Origin: Spirochaetales bacterium
GTDB taxonomy: Bacteria > Spirochaetota > Spirochaetia > DSM-27196 > PWMO01
NCBI GenBank assembly: GCA_007123465.1
Contig: SKLB01000195.1
Coordinates: 1-6,538 of the forward strand
DNA length: 6,538 nucleotides
Direction of reading: 5' to 3'
Part shown: piece after piece, positions 1-6,428 of the stretch
Numbering within the stretch: the first letter of the stretch is position 1
Layout: every line of letters starts with the position of its first letter
The notes under the pieces: generated by a model
The model's database searches: none
Seen by the model: the letters and a program-made list of their open reading frames with translations, nothing else
What the model was told of the DNA's origin: nothing
Translations under genes and position numbers: made by a program

Positions 1-660
1 ACCGCACCGGGCCTGGTCAAGGCGGTGTTCCTGGATCCTAACCTGGCGGCTTCGATGTCGGCCAAGTACGCCGCTGCAACCATGATGGATACGCTGCTGG
101 CGTGCATCGAAGGCTACGTTTCGTCGCGCAGTACCTTTCTCTCCGATACGCTGTTTTTGCGCGCCATCGATACGCTGAAAGAGTCTATCGACGAGCTGAG
201 CCGCGATCCCGGCGAGATCGCTTCGCGGGTGCGCGCCGGCGAGGCGGGGCTGCTGTGCGCCATCGGCCTCTCGGTGAGCAGCCAGGGGCCCGGCGGCGCG
301 CTTACCTACGCCATCAACAGCCTCCACAACGTGCCCAAGAGCTGGGTGGCCGCTGCGCTGCTGCCGCACATGCTCGATCACTTCGCCGGCGTCAGGCCGG
401 CCAAGATAGCCAAGGTTGCCCGCGCCCTCGGCGAGGATGTTCCGGGATTACACGAAGGCGAGGACGCTGAGCTTGCTTCTACGGTAGCGCGCAGGATTAT
501 CGCCAAACTCGAACTGCCGGGGCGGCTGCGCGACTTTGACCTGTCGCTCGATGACGTGGCCGAGATTGCCGAGGTTGCCGCGCGCTTCGAGATGATCAGT
601 TTCGGGCCGGTGTCGCTGTCCGAGAGCGACCTCTACGAGCTGGTCAAGCAGGCGTTCTGA
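1..660 (+). CDS. Iron-type alcohol dehydrogenase-fold protein, C-terminal part (5' truncated), metal site apparently degenerate
   Basis: The frame is open from base 1 and ends in TGA at 658-660, giving 219 visible residues; the NAD-binding N-terminal half lies outside the window. The visible part resembles the helical C-terminal domain of group III iron-dependent alcohol dehydrogenases. It has the 'KAVFLDP' entry strand (visible residues 7-13), the 'MMDTLLACIEGYVS' helix (28-41), the 'LLPHML' helix (120-125) and a C-terminal 'SESDLYELVKQAF' helix. In the family the iron or zinc is held by one Asp and three His. Here the Asp is present (D30), but my alignment puts Ala at 34, Asn at 107 and Lys at 113 where His is expected. 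It may therefore be a metal-free paralogue with altered or lost dehydrogenase activity, though other metal-independent relatives of the fold are possible. The methyltransferase gene follows with a probable 4-base overlap, which suggests co-transcription. The fold assignment is fairly safe; substrate and activity are unknown. Confidence 0.8.
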   Translation, partial: TAPGLVKAVFLDPNLAASMSAKYAAATMMDTLLACIEGYVSSRSTFLSDTLFLRAIDTLKESIDELSRDPGEIASRVRAGEAGLLCAIGLSVSSQGPGGALTYAINSLHNVPKSWVAAALLPHMLDHFAGVRPAKIAKVARALGEDVPGLHEGEDAELASTVARRIIAKLELPGRLRDFDLSLDDVAEIAEVAARFEMISFGPVSLSESDLYELVKQAF

Positions 661-1499
661 TCACGCTCAGGAAGCTGTCCGAGCTTCCCGGCAAGACCCG
701 GCTGCGCAAGATCTCGCGCATTCTGCTACGCCTGGAGTACCACCTGCGCGGCCTGCAGTCCCCCGACAGCGCCCAAACCGGGTTGCCGGACTGCGAATAC
801 CTCTGCGGCCTGTTCAGCATGGTGGCGCGGGACCAGAAGCTGTCGCAGTCGCTGCGGCAGCGCGCGCAGAACTACTGCGAGACTACCGCGCAACCCAACG
901 CGACACTCGGTGCCGATCTGATCCGGCCGATCAGCGATATCCGTTACGGACTCGAGAACTACCTCGGACACACCCCGGCGGACTGGGATTTCTATCAGTC
1001 CGGGCAGCTCGATCGCAGCGAGCGGCGGGTGCAGGACATCTATCTCTACCTCGATGATATTCGCTCGCCGTTTAACGTCGGGGCAATCTTTCGCGCCGCT
1101 GATTCGTTCGGTGTTCGCGAGATCTTTCTCTCCGAGGGCTGCGCTTCACCCGAGCACCCGCGCGCCGCACGTTCCTCGATGGGGGCGGTAGGGCTGATAC
1201 CGTGGCGCTGCGCTGCCCTGCCTCAGGCGCTGCGCGATATCGAGCGGGATCGTGCGACCCAACCTTCGCTGCTGGCGGTTGAAACAGGCGGGGTGAGCCT
1301 GGAGCAGTTCAGGTTTCCACGGGTCGGGATGGCGGTGATAGGCTCGGAAGAACTGGGGGTCAGTGCGGAAGCCCTGGATCTGGCGCAGGCCTCCGCCGGC
1401 AGGGTCTCGATTCCCACCGCCGGCGCCAAAGGCTCACTGAATGTTGCCGTTGCCGGCGGTATTGTGCTCTACCACTGGTGGCGCGCGCTTAGCGGTTGA
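657..1499 (+). CDS. TrmH/SpoU-family RNA 2'-O-ribose methyltransferase
   Basis: This is a SPOUT-class methyltransferase predicted to transfer methyl from S-adenosylmethionine to a ribose 2'-OH of tRNA or rRNA in the cytoplasm. Counting from codon 657 it has 280 residues. All three SpoU motifs are intact: N140-x-G142-x-x-x-R146 ('NVGAIFR'), G229-S-E231-E-L-G234, and the knot motif 'SIPTAGAKGSLNVAVA' ending near residue 266 with SLN at 260-262. The first ~125 residues are a basic helical extension ('LRKLSELPGKTRLRKI') that I do not recognise as a known RNA-binding domain. Coding character continues back through 660-782, so the TTG at 783 is too late. The frame has no ATG or GTG there. CTG at 657, giving 'MITLRKL' and a CTGA overlap with the upstream stop, is the best guess. 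The target nucleotide cannot be told. The 3' end overlaps the convergent osmC gene by 11 bases. Confidence 0.88.
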   Translation: MITLRKLSELPGKTRLRKISRILLRLEYHLRGLQSPDSAQTGLPDCEYLCGLFSMVARDQKLSQSLRQRAQNYCETTAQPNATLGADLIRPISDIRYGLENYLGHTPADWDFYQSGQLDRSERRVQDIYLYLDDIRSPFNVGAIFRAADSFGVREIFLSEGCASPEHPRAARSSMGAVGLIPWRCAALPQALRDIERDRATQPSLLAVETGGVSLEQFRFPRVGMAVIGSEELGVSAEALDLAQASAGRVSIPTAGAKGSLNVAVAGGIVLYHWWRALSG

Positions 1500-1905
1500 T
1501 CTCAATCTCGTAGCTGATCTCGGCGGTGTGCTTGAGTGTTGCGGCTACCGGGCAGTACCTCTCGAGCGAGAGCTTGACGGCTTTCTCGACTTTTTCGCGG
1601 TCCACCTGCGCCCCGCTGAAAATGTAGTGGATGGTAACCGCGGTATAGACGTGGGGATGCTGTTCGGCGCTCTCGGCGCTGATCTCCAGCGCAAAGCTGT
1701 CGAACGGCATCTGCATCTTGCCGAGAATGGCCACCACATCCATACCGGTGCAGCCCGAAAGCGCCGCAAGCATCATAGATCTGGGTGACGGCCCGTAGTC
1801 CCGGCCACCGTGATCGGCGTCGGCATCGGCGTGCAGCTGGTGTCCACCGAGCTCAATGTCAAATGCCATCCCGTCCTTGTATACGGCGCGTGTGTCGTAA
1901 CTCAT
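1489..1905 (-). CDS. OsmC-family protein (probable thiol-dependent peroxidase)
   Basis: This 138-residue cytoplasmic protein matches the usual length of OsmC/Ohr/YhfA proteins, which work as dimers and reduce organic hydroperoxides with a pair of cysteines. Both cysteines are present in family context: C52 in 'LSGCTGMDVVAIL', at the start of the central helix, and C118 in 'ERYCPVAATL'. The order is an N-terminal beta sheet (1-30), the 'GPSPRSMMLAAL' loop and helix (38-49), a middle sheet (70-97), the helix 'DREKVEKAVKLSLERY' (102-117) and a final strand (126-137). Sequence style is closer to the general OsmC/YhfA group than to Ohr; the substrate is not established. The gene lies 3 bases after the glutaredoxin-like gene, so the two are very likely one operon, and that neighbour is a possible reductant by inference. 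The ATG is supported by AAGAGG placed 6 bases upstream. Confidence 0.92.
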   Translation of the reverse strand: MSYDTRAVYKDGMAFDIELGGHQLHADADADHGGRDYGPSPRSMMLAALSGCTGMDVVAILGKMQMPFDSFALEISAESAEQHPHVYTAVTIHYIFSGAQVDREKVEKAVKLSLERYCPVAATLKHTAEISYEIEINR

Positions 1906-1908
1906 TGC

Positions 1909-2139
1909 TTACCTCTTGAGTGCTCGGTCAATCTCGGCCTTGTTGAAGCCGACAATGATCTTGCCATGAATATCAACTACCGGTACACCCATCTGGCCCG
2001 ATTTCTTGACCATCTCGTCGGCTTTTCGCAGGTCGCTGGCTACGTTGTACTCGGTAAACGGAACCCCCTGTTCGCGAAAGTACTGTTTGAGCTGATTGCA
2101 GTAGCCGCACGTTGGAGTGCTGTAGAGTCGTACTGCCAT
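1909..2139 (-). CDS. Glutaredoxin-like / NrdH-type thioredoxin-fold protein
   Basis: This is a small cytoplasmic thiol-disulfide oxidoreductase of 76 residues, a typical length for NrdH-redoxin, YruB-like or single-domain glutaredoxins. It starts with the first beta strand 'VRLYSTPT' (3-10), followed by the redox motif C11-G-Y-C14 at the helix start. The cis-proline loop is 'GVPVVDI' (51-57, P53), and 'GFNKAEIDRAL' (64-74) makes the last helix. The CGYC motif and short length resemble glutaredoxin-like YruB-family proteins; NrdH usually has C-V/M-Q-C, so a ribonucleotide reductase partner is not implied, and no nrd gene is in view. The ATG is preceded by AGGGGG at 6 bases. The osmC-family gene follows after 3 bases, suggesting a shared thiol/peroxide function. 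A possible promoter lies in the 93-base gap upstream. Confidence 0.92.
   Translation of the reverse strand: MAVRLYSTPTCGYCNQLKQYFREQGVPFTEYNVASDLRKADEMVKKSGQMGVPVVDIHGKIIVGFNKAEIDRALKR
1912..1917 (-). promoter_or_regulatory. Ribosome binding site of the osmC-family gene, inside the upstream gene
   Basis: AAGAGG on the minus strand lies 6 bases before the osmC-family ATG. It is also the last two sense codons (Lys-Arg) of the glutaredoxin-like gene, just before its TAA. This arrangement favours translational coupling and fixes the osmC start. Confidence 0.7.
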
Positions 2140-2145
2140 GTCTTT

Positions 2146-2151
2146 CCCCCT
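2146..2151 (-). promoter_or_regulatory. Ribosome binding site of the glutaredoxin-like gene
   Basis: AGGGGG on the minus strand, 6 bases before the ATG at 2139. It overlaps the end of the CTGTTCAG box at 2150-2157, so anything that pairs with or binds the box could affect initiation. Confidence 0.6.
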
Positions 2152-2173
2152 GAACAGATAGCTTTATATAGGG

Positions 2174-2202
2174 AAAGTAATATATTGCGAGGCAAACGTC
2201 AA
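2174..2202 (-). promoter_or_regulatory. Candidate sigma-70-type promoter for the glutaredoxin/osmC pair
   Basis: On the minus strand TTGACG (2202-2197) is followed after 17 bases by TACTTT (2179-2174). The -35 is good and the -10 is weak (3 of 6). The stretch is markedly AT-rich against the GC-rich surroundings, and better -10-like words (TATATT at 2184-2179, TATAAA at 2168-2163) lie nearby but lack a well-spaced -35. A promoter in this gap is likely; its exact position is uncertain. Confidence 0.4.
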
Positions 2203-2203
2203 G

Positions 2204-2217
2204 CGGCTGTTCAGCCG
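2204..2217 (-). terminator. Short hairpin after the HDOD gene, possible weak terminator
   Basis: CGGCTG-AA-CAGCCG on the minus strand starts 16 bases after the HDOD gene's TAA. The perfect 6-base arms (in practice 5 pairs with a 4-base loop) form a GC-rich hairpin. No continuous T-run follows, only CTTGACGTTT, so intrinsic termination would be inefficient. It could instead be an operator, since it abuts the glutaredoxin promoter candidate. Confidence 0.3.
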
Positions 2218-2232
2218 ATGTCGTCTACCCAC

Positions 2233-3723
2233 TTATCCGTGCGAAATCGACTCTTTTGCAAAGGCCGCATCCAGCCGTGACTCGATGGTCTTGAGTTGTT
2301 CCTCGCTGCTGATCTTGAAAGAGGAGAGTACCTGCGGGTCAATCTGCTCTATGCCGAGGCCCGCGTCACGAACGTGGCACAGCGCGTTTGCCAGGTAGAC
2401 TGTGTAGACCACGTCGCGGTACGGCTGCGGTGCCGAGTGCGGCGTGTGGTGATACTTGATTGCGTCCACCAGCGCTTCGGGGAAGTTCCAGTTTTCGGCA
2501 ATCATCGCACCGATCTCTGAATGGTTGAGGCCGGCAGCCAGGTCTTCAAAAATCTCCGACGGAATTGCCTTCTCGTGGCAGAACGAGTTGATCTTGCTCA
2601 TCAGATCGGGGTGCACCGACGAGAAGATGATCTTGCCCATATCGTGCAGGATACCGCCAACGTAGACATCGTCGAGAATCTCTTTCTTACGGCTGAGGTT
2701 CTTGGCCAGGTTGTAGGCGTAGAACGCGGTGCGGTAGCTGTGTTCCCACAGCTTCTTGGTTTCGGCGGTCTCGGCACCCAGAATCTTCTGCGTTCCGTAG
2801 GAGTACAGCAGGTTGCGCAGCCCGCGCATTCCCACCAGCTTGACCGCTTCTACAATGTTGTCAACCTTTTTGGGCAGCATAAAGGCCGCCGAGTTCACTA
2901 CCTTCAGCAGGTCGGCGGTCAGCGATGGATCGGTGCTGATCTGGCGTGCAATCTGGGTGATCTCGGTGTCCGGATCGCTGATCATCTTCTGCAGGTTCAC
3001 AATGTTGTCGGGGAACCGGGGCAGGGAATCTATCTCCTGCACAATCTGCTCGGAGATCAGCTCGAGGCTCTCGAGGCGAACCTTCGACATCGGAATAACC
3101 ACCTTGGCGATTGTCTCATTACCGTCTGAATCTATGTCGAAGGCGTCCTCGTCGAGGCCGATCTTCTTCAGCATGAGCACCAGGATGACTATCCCGAGAC
3201 CAGCGCCCTCGGAATCATCCAGCACCGTAGTCAGGGCCTCTTCGAGTGAACTGAACGCCCGCGAGCGCGCGATGCGGTCGTAGATCCTGATCTGTTCCTT
3301 GCGCGTCATCAGCGCGTTGTTGACCACGTAGAGGTGCAGATCACGCCCCTTGGCGTGGAAGATGACCTTGACGTACAGCCCGGCGTTCTTCTGCAGCTCG
3401 AGAAAGTGATTGATGTTGTCCAGGGTCTCCTGCTTGAAGTTCTGCATGCCCTGCTGGTAGTCGTTAGGGTCTTCGATGTCGAGCTGCTTCTCTTCAAAGA
3501 AGACGCGCTTGGTGTTGGCTTTCTTGGCGTTGACGGCCAGCTCGCGCAGGCAGTAGGCCAGCGGATCCTTGAGTTTCTCCTGACCCATTTCCCTCAGAAA
3601 ATGTCCCAGAATCTCCTCGAGGTACATCTCGGTCTCGTGTGGCAGTGTGTAGGACTTGACCGTCAGCGGAATCGAACTGCGCGCCGCCTGCAGAACTTTG
3701 CCTACGTCCACTATTTTTGCCAT
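2233..3723 (-). CDS. HDOD-domain signalling protein with N-terminal histidine-kinase-like ATPase region
   Basis: This is a soluble 496-residue protein with no signal peptide or membrane segment. Residues ~20-212 look like a GHKL ATPase (HATPase_c) fold: an N-box-like helix 'LRELAVNAKKAN' (59-70; E61, N65, K68), a glycine-rich lid 'SEGAGLGI' (171-178) and the strand 'ETIAKVVIP' (203-211). No phospho-accepting His domain precedes it. Residues ~228-430 are an HDOD domain, an HD-hydrolase relative often found in regulatory proteins: 'LPRFPDNIVNLQKMI' (234-248), 'ISTDPSLTADLLKVVNSAAF' (262-281), then HD-type residues H328, H360-D361, H401 and H425-H426. Most HDOD domains lack part of the metal site; here those residues look kept, so phosphohydrolase activity is possible but unproven. 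The ATG has AGGCGG at 7 bases and its own promoter candidate, 109 bases beyond the Lon-related protease gene. The role may be stress or motility signalling, which is inference only. Confidence 0.88.
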   Translation of the reverse strand: MAKIVDVGKVLQAARSSIPLTVKSYTLPHETEMYLEEILGHFLREMGQEKLKDPLAYCLRELAVNAKKANTKRVFFEEKQLDIEDPNDYQQGMQNFKQETLDNINHFLELQKNAGLYVKVIFHAKGRDLHLYVVNNALMTRKEQIRIYDRIARSRAFSSLEEALTTVLDDSEGAGLGIVILVLMLKKIGLDEDAFDIDSDGNETIAKVVIPMSKVRLESLELISEQIVQEIDSLPRFPDNIVNLQKMISDPDTEITQIARQISTDPSLTADLLKVVNSAAFMLPKKVDNIVEAVKLVGMRGLRNLLYSYGTQKILGAETAETKKLWEHSYRTAFYAYNLAKNLSRKKEILDDVYVGGILHDMGKIIFSSVHPDLMSKINSFCHEKAIPSEIFEDLAAGLNHSEIGAMIAENWNFPEALVDAIKYHHTPHSAPQPYRDVVYTVYLANALCHVRDAGLGIEQIDPQVLSSFKISSEEQLKTIESRLDAAFAKESISHG

Positions 3724-3730
3724 TACTCCG

Positions 3731-3736
3731 CCGCCT
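3731..3736 (-). promoter_or_regulatory. Ribosome binding site of the HDOD gene
   Basis: AGGCGG on the minus strand, 7 bases before the ATG at 3723. A second GGAG sits only 2 bases before the ATG, which is too close to be the functional site. Confidence 0.5.
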
Positions 3737-3780
3737 AAGCTGTATGGTTTTCCGTCGCTGCCTACTCTACCCTAATCGGT

Positions 3781-3809
3781 AGTATTGTGGCCAGAGCCGG
3801 GCCTGTCAA
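3781..3809 (-). promoter_or_regulatory. Sigma-70-type promoter for the HDOD gene
   Basis: On the minus strand a perfect TTGACA (3809-3804) is followed after exactly 17 bases by AATACT (3786-3781), a 4 of 6 match to the -10 consensus. It lies in the 109-base gap after the protease gene, and a start near 3774 would leave a leader of about 50 bases. The spacer carries GGCC arms (GGCC-CGGCTCT-GGCC) that could bind a dimeric regulator or be chance. I see no strong terminator for the protease gene in this gap. Confidence 0.6.
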
Positions 3810-3832
3810 ATTCTGTAGTGCTGCATACGTTT

Positions 3833-6310
3833 TCAGTTGCCGCCAAAGCTCTTGACCTGATGGGCCATCGAGCGTAACCGTTTCTCAACCAGCGCGTTGA
3901 CGCTGCCGGGTTCAAACCCTCCGCGCGGCCCCCGGGTGCCCGAAGGGACCCCGGTAAGGATCTGCATGCCTTCATCGATGGTCTGAACGGTCCAGATGTG
4001 AAAGTGGCCCTCTTGAATTGCCTGCTGAACTTTGTGCGACAGGATCAGATTGGGCAGGTTCTGGCGCGGGATAATCACACCCTGGGTAGTGGTGATGCCC
4101 ATCTGGAGACACACCTGGTAGAAACCTTCGACTTTTTCGCTGATGCCGCCAACCGGCTGAATCTCGCCCATCTGATTGACCGATCCGGTAACCGCGATGT
4201 CCTGGCGCAGCGGAACGTCGGCAATTGCCGACAGCAGGACGTAGACTTCGGCCGATGACGCGGAGTCTCCGTCAACCTCGACATAGGATTGCTCAAAACA
4301 GACGCTGGCGGTGATCGACAACGGAAAATCGCGCGCGTACTTTGACTGCAGGAAGCCCTCCAGGATGTAGATGCCCTTATCGTGCAATTCGCCGGAAAGC
4401 CCCGATTCACGTTCGATATTGATGATGCCGTCGCTGCCGGGTGCGGTACGCGCGGTGATCAGCATCGGGCGCGCGAAGGCGTAGAAGCCACGGTCGACAA
4501 TTGCAAGTCCGTTGATTCTCCCCACGGCGCTGCCGCGCACGTCGATCAGCAGCTCACCGGAAAGGATCTGCTCATCGATCTTCTCTTCGGGCAGGTTATA
4601 GAGGTAGCGGCGCTCGTTGAGCGTGCGGTCAACCATGTCGCGGTTGATCTCGCTCATACCCTCGCCGCGTGCCCAGTGGTCGGCCTCGCGGATGAGGTCG
4701 GCTATCTGCGAGAAGCGCGTGCTGAGCTTGTCGCGGAACTCGGACAGGCGCACGCCGTATTCCATAATGGCAGCCAGCGCCGAGGGATGCAGCGGTAGCA
4801 GCTTCTCTTCGCGCGCGATCAACCGGGAAAACCCGACGTATTCGCGCATCGTTTCGGGGCTGCGGTTCATCATTGAGTCGAACTCGGCGGGAACCTTGAA
4901 CAGCTTGCCGAACTCATCGTCCTGATTGTACAGAATGTCGTAGAGCGAGTCGGGTCCGGAGAGAATCACCTTGACGTCGATTGGCGCCGGCTCGGGCTTG
5001 AGCGCGCCGACCGGCACCGGCAGCGGACCGGGCGTGGGGCGGATCTCCGCCTGGGCGTCGCCGATGGCACGCTTGAGCGCATTCCACAGATCTTCGTGGG
5101 GTATGATGTCCTCGGCGCGCAGAACCAGGAAGCCGCCGGACGCGTTGAGCAGCGCCCCGGCGCGCAGCATCATGAAGCTGGTGCGCGTTTCGCCGCCGGG
5201 CTCCATGGCGTATTCCTGCAGGCCGAACAGCTTCTGGTAATCGGGGTGGCTTTCGAAGACCAGCGGGGCCTCGGTGCTGTAGCGGTGATCTACGATCACG
5301 TTGACATCGTAGCGTTCTATCGGCAGGCTTTCCGGTTCGTCCCGTACGGTGTCACTCTGCGGCGGCATGAACCAGTCAACGTTCTCCAGGATGTCGCTGC
5401 GGGCATCGTCCAGGTAGCGATGGATCGCCGGGTCGGCGAAGCCGGCCTTGATTTCGGCAAACGCCTGGTCAACGCCGGGCTCGATTGCCGCGACGCGCAG
5501 ATCCTTCAGTTTCTGCTCGATACGGCCGCGCTCGCTGCGCAGGCGCAGGAAGATCTGGTTCATCTCATCCATGTACTGGTAGTACTTCTCGCGCGCGTTG
5601 CGCCACCACGACTCGTCGATCTCTCCGCCGTTGACGCGCTTCTGAATAGCGTCAAAGCTGGTCGTCTCGCCGTCGTAGACCGGTGCAATGTCGGTGCGCT
5701 GCTGCTCATCGTGGTCCTCGACCTGGACGATCTGGAACCCCTCGCGCCCGATTCGACCCTCAAAATCCCTCAGTGCCCTATTCTCGTGACCCTCGGCCTG
5801 GATGATGATCTGGTCGCGCTTGCTGGTGAAACGCTCGTTCTGGGACAACGCCTCCAGGTTCTGACGCACGGTCTTTACCAGGGCGTGCATTGCATCGCGA
5901 AACTGCGTCCCCGCCCCGGGGGCAAACGTCAGCAGGCGCGGCCGGTCAGGGCGGTGGAAGTTGTATACGTAAGCGTAATCTCGCAAGCGCGAGAGGTCTC
6001 CGCGGTACTGCTCGGTTACCTGGCGGATCGCCGATCGCTTTCCGGTGCCGGGCATGCCGGTTACAAAGAGGTTGTAGCCTTTGCCCCGCATCTGAACCGC
6101 CAGGTGCAGCGCCCGCAGTGCTCGCGGTTGGCCAATGATATCAAAGCCGCGCTCCGCGTCATCGAGCGCTCGCACGTCCTCTTCGCTGATGCCAAACCGA
6201 ACCAGCTTCGGGTCAAGCAACGCGCTGCGCAGATGCTGGTCCACGTCTTCGGAAGGATTGACAGGTGTGGCCGCCGTAGCGGGGACGGCGGCGTTCGGGT
6301 TTCTGGTCAT
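3833..6310 (-). CDS. Lon-related ATP-dependent protease (AAA_32 / S16 family)
   Basis: This cytoplasmic AAA+ serine protease has 825 residues, the usual size for the Lon-related AAA_32 family, which differs from classical LonA in its N-terminal and ATPase regions. Residues ~30-100 hold 'FDIIGQPRAL' and the Walker A loop 'GMPGTGK' (85-91, K91). Residues ~130-320 form a long charged, mainly helical insert within the ATPase region. 'GGFLVLRAED' (392-401) is in the Walker B position, and 'FKVPAEFDSMMNRS' (471-484) is probably the arginine-finger region. The C-terminal S16 domain (~590-790) has the catalytic dyad: S683 in 'GDSASSAE' and K726 in 'GGISEKVEGF', 43 residues apart as in E. coli Lon. 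It is expected to degrade misfolded or regulatory proteins; substrates are unknown. The ATG lacks a strong Shine-Dalgarno sequence; no better in-frame start is seen before the conserved 'LLDPKLVRFG' (31-40). Confidence 0.94.
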   Translation of the reverse strand: MTRNPNAAVPATAATPVNPSEDVDQHLRSALLDPKLVRFGISEEDVRALDDAERGFDIIGQPRALRALHLAVQMRGKGYNLFVTGMPGTGKRSAIRQVTEQYRGDLSRLRDYAYVYNFHRPDRPRLLTFAPGAGTQFRDAMHALVKTVRQNLEALSQNERFTSKRDQIIIQAEGHENRALRDFEGRIGREGFQIVQVEDHDEQQRTDIAPVYDGETTSFDAIQKRVNGGEIDESWWRNAREKYYQYMDEMNQIFLRLRSERGRIEQKLKDLRVAAIEPGVDQAFAEIKAGFADPAIHRYLDDARSDILENVDWFMPPQSDTVRDEPESLPIERYDVNVIVDHRYSTEAPLVFESHPDYQKLFGLQEYAMEPGGETRTSFMMLRAGALLNASGGFLVLRAEDIIPHEDLWNALKRAIGDAQAEIRPTPGPLPVPVGALKPEPAPIDVKVILSGPDSLYDILYNQDDEFGKLFKVPAEFDSMMNRSPETMREYVGFSRLIAREEKLLPLHPSALAAIMEYGVRLSEFRDKLSTRFSQIADLIREADHWARGEGMSEINRDMVDRTLNERRYLYNLPEEKIDEQILSGELLIDVRGSAVGRINGLAIVDRGFYAFARPMLITARTAPGSDGIINIERESGLSGELHDKGIYILEGFLQSKYARDFPLSITASVCFEQSYVEVDGDSASSAEVYVLLSAIADVPLRQDIAVTGSVNQMGEIQPVGGISEKVEGFYQVCLQMGITTTQGVIIPRQNLPNLILSHKVQQAIQEGHFHIWTVQTIDEGMQILTGVPSGTRGPRGGFEPGSVNALVEKRLRSMAHQVKSFGGN

Positions 6311-6355
6311 GATCGTATGGTAGCCCTATCGGGAAGCGTATTCGGTTGCCAGTCT

Positions 6356-6384
6356 AAGATAGTACTTCCTCCGCCGAGATACAA
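6356..6384 (-). promoter_or_regulatory. Promoter candidate for the Lon-related protease gene
   Basis: On the minus strand TTGTAT (6384-6379) is followed after 17 bases by TATCTT (6361-6356), each 4 of 6 to consensus with ideal spacing. The -10 ends 45 bases before the ATG, so a leader of about 38 bases is expected. Its -35 lies 16 bases from the -35 of the divergent nif3-like promoter, so the two are back to back. Confidence 0.5.
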
Positions 6385-6400
6385 GGCGCGCTGCGCTCGG

Positions 6401-6428
6401 TTGCAAATTCGGACTGGGTCGATATAAT
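6401..6428 (+). promoter_or_regulatory. Sigma-70-type promoter for the nif3-like gene, placed for a leaderless mRNA
   Basis: TTGCAA (6401-6406), a 16-base spacer and a perfect TATAAT (6423-6428). Only 7 bases separate the -10 from the ATG at 6436, so transcription would begin at or next to the start codon. No Shine-Dalgarno sequence is seen before the ATG, consistent with a leaderless message. Confidence 0.65.

Noticed and set aside
783..1499. TTG at 783 as the methyltransferase start
   Set aside because: Protein-like sequence continues upstream in the same frame to the previous gene's stop, and no ribosome binding site at a good distance precedes the TTG.
1810..2280. 156-codon plus-strand open frame across the osmC/glutaredoxin genes
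   Set aside because: It covers two convincing minus-strand genes and their intergenic gap and shows no family signature.
2521..3129. 202-codon plus-strand open frame opposite the HDOD gene
   Set aside because: It is antisense to the conserved HDOD domain; the product has no recognisable motif and no ribosome binding site or promoter was seen.
3766..3785. Sigma-28-like word (ACCGATTA on the minus strand) upstream of the HDOD gene
   Set aside because: It resembles the GCCGATAA flagellar -10, but no TAAA-type -35 lies about 15 bases upstream, and a better sigma-70-type promoter overlaps the region.
5096..6427. 443-codon plus-strand open frame opposite the Lon-related protease gene
   Set aside because: It is a shadow frame antisense to a well-supported protease gene. 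Its product is low-complexity and Val/Leu/Ala/Arg-rich, with no family resemblance, and it runs through the divergent promoter region. Long antisense frames are common in GC-rich genes.
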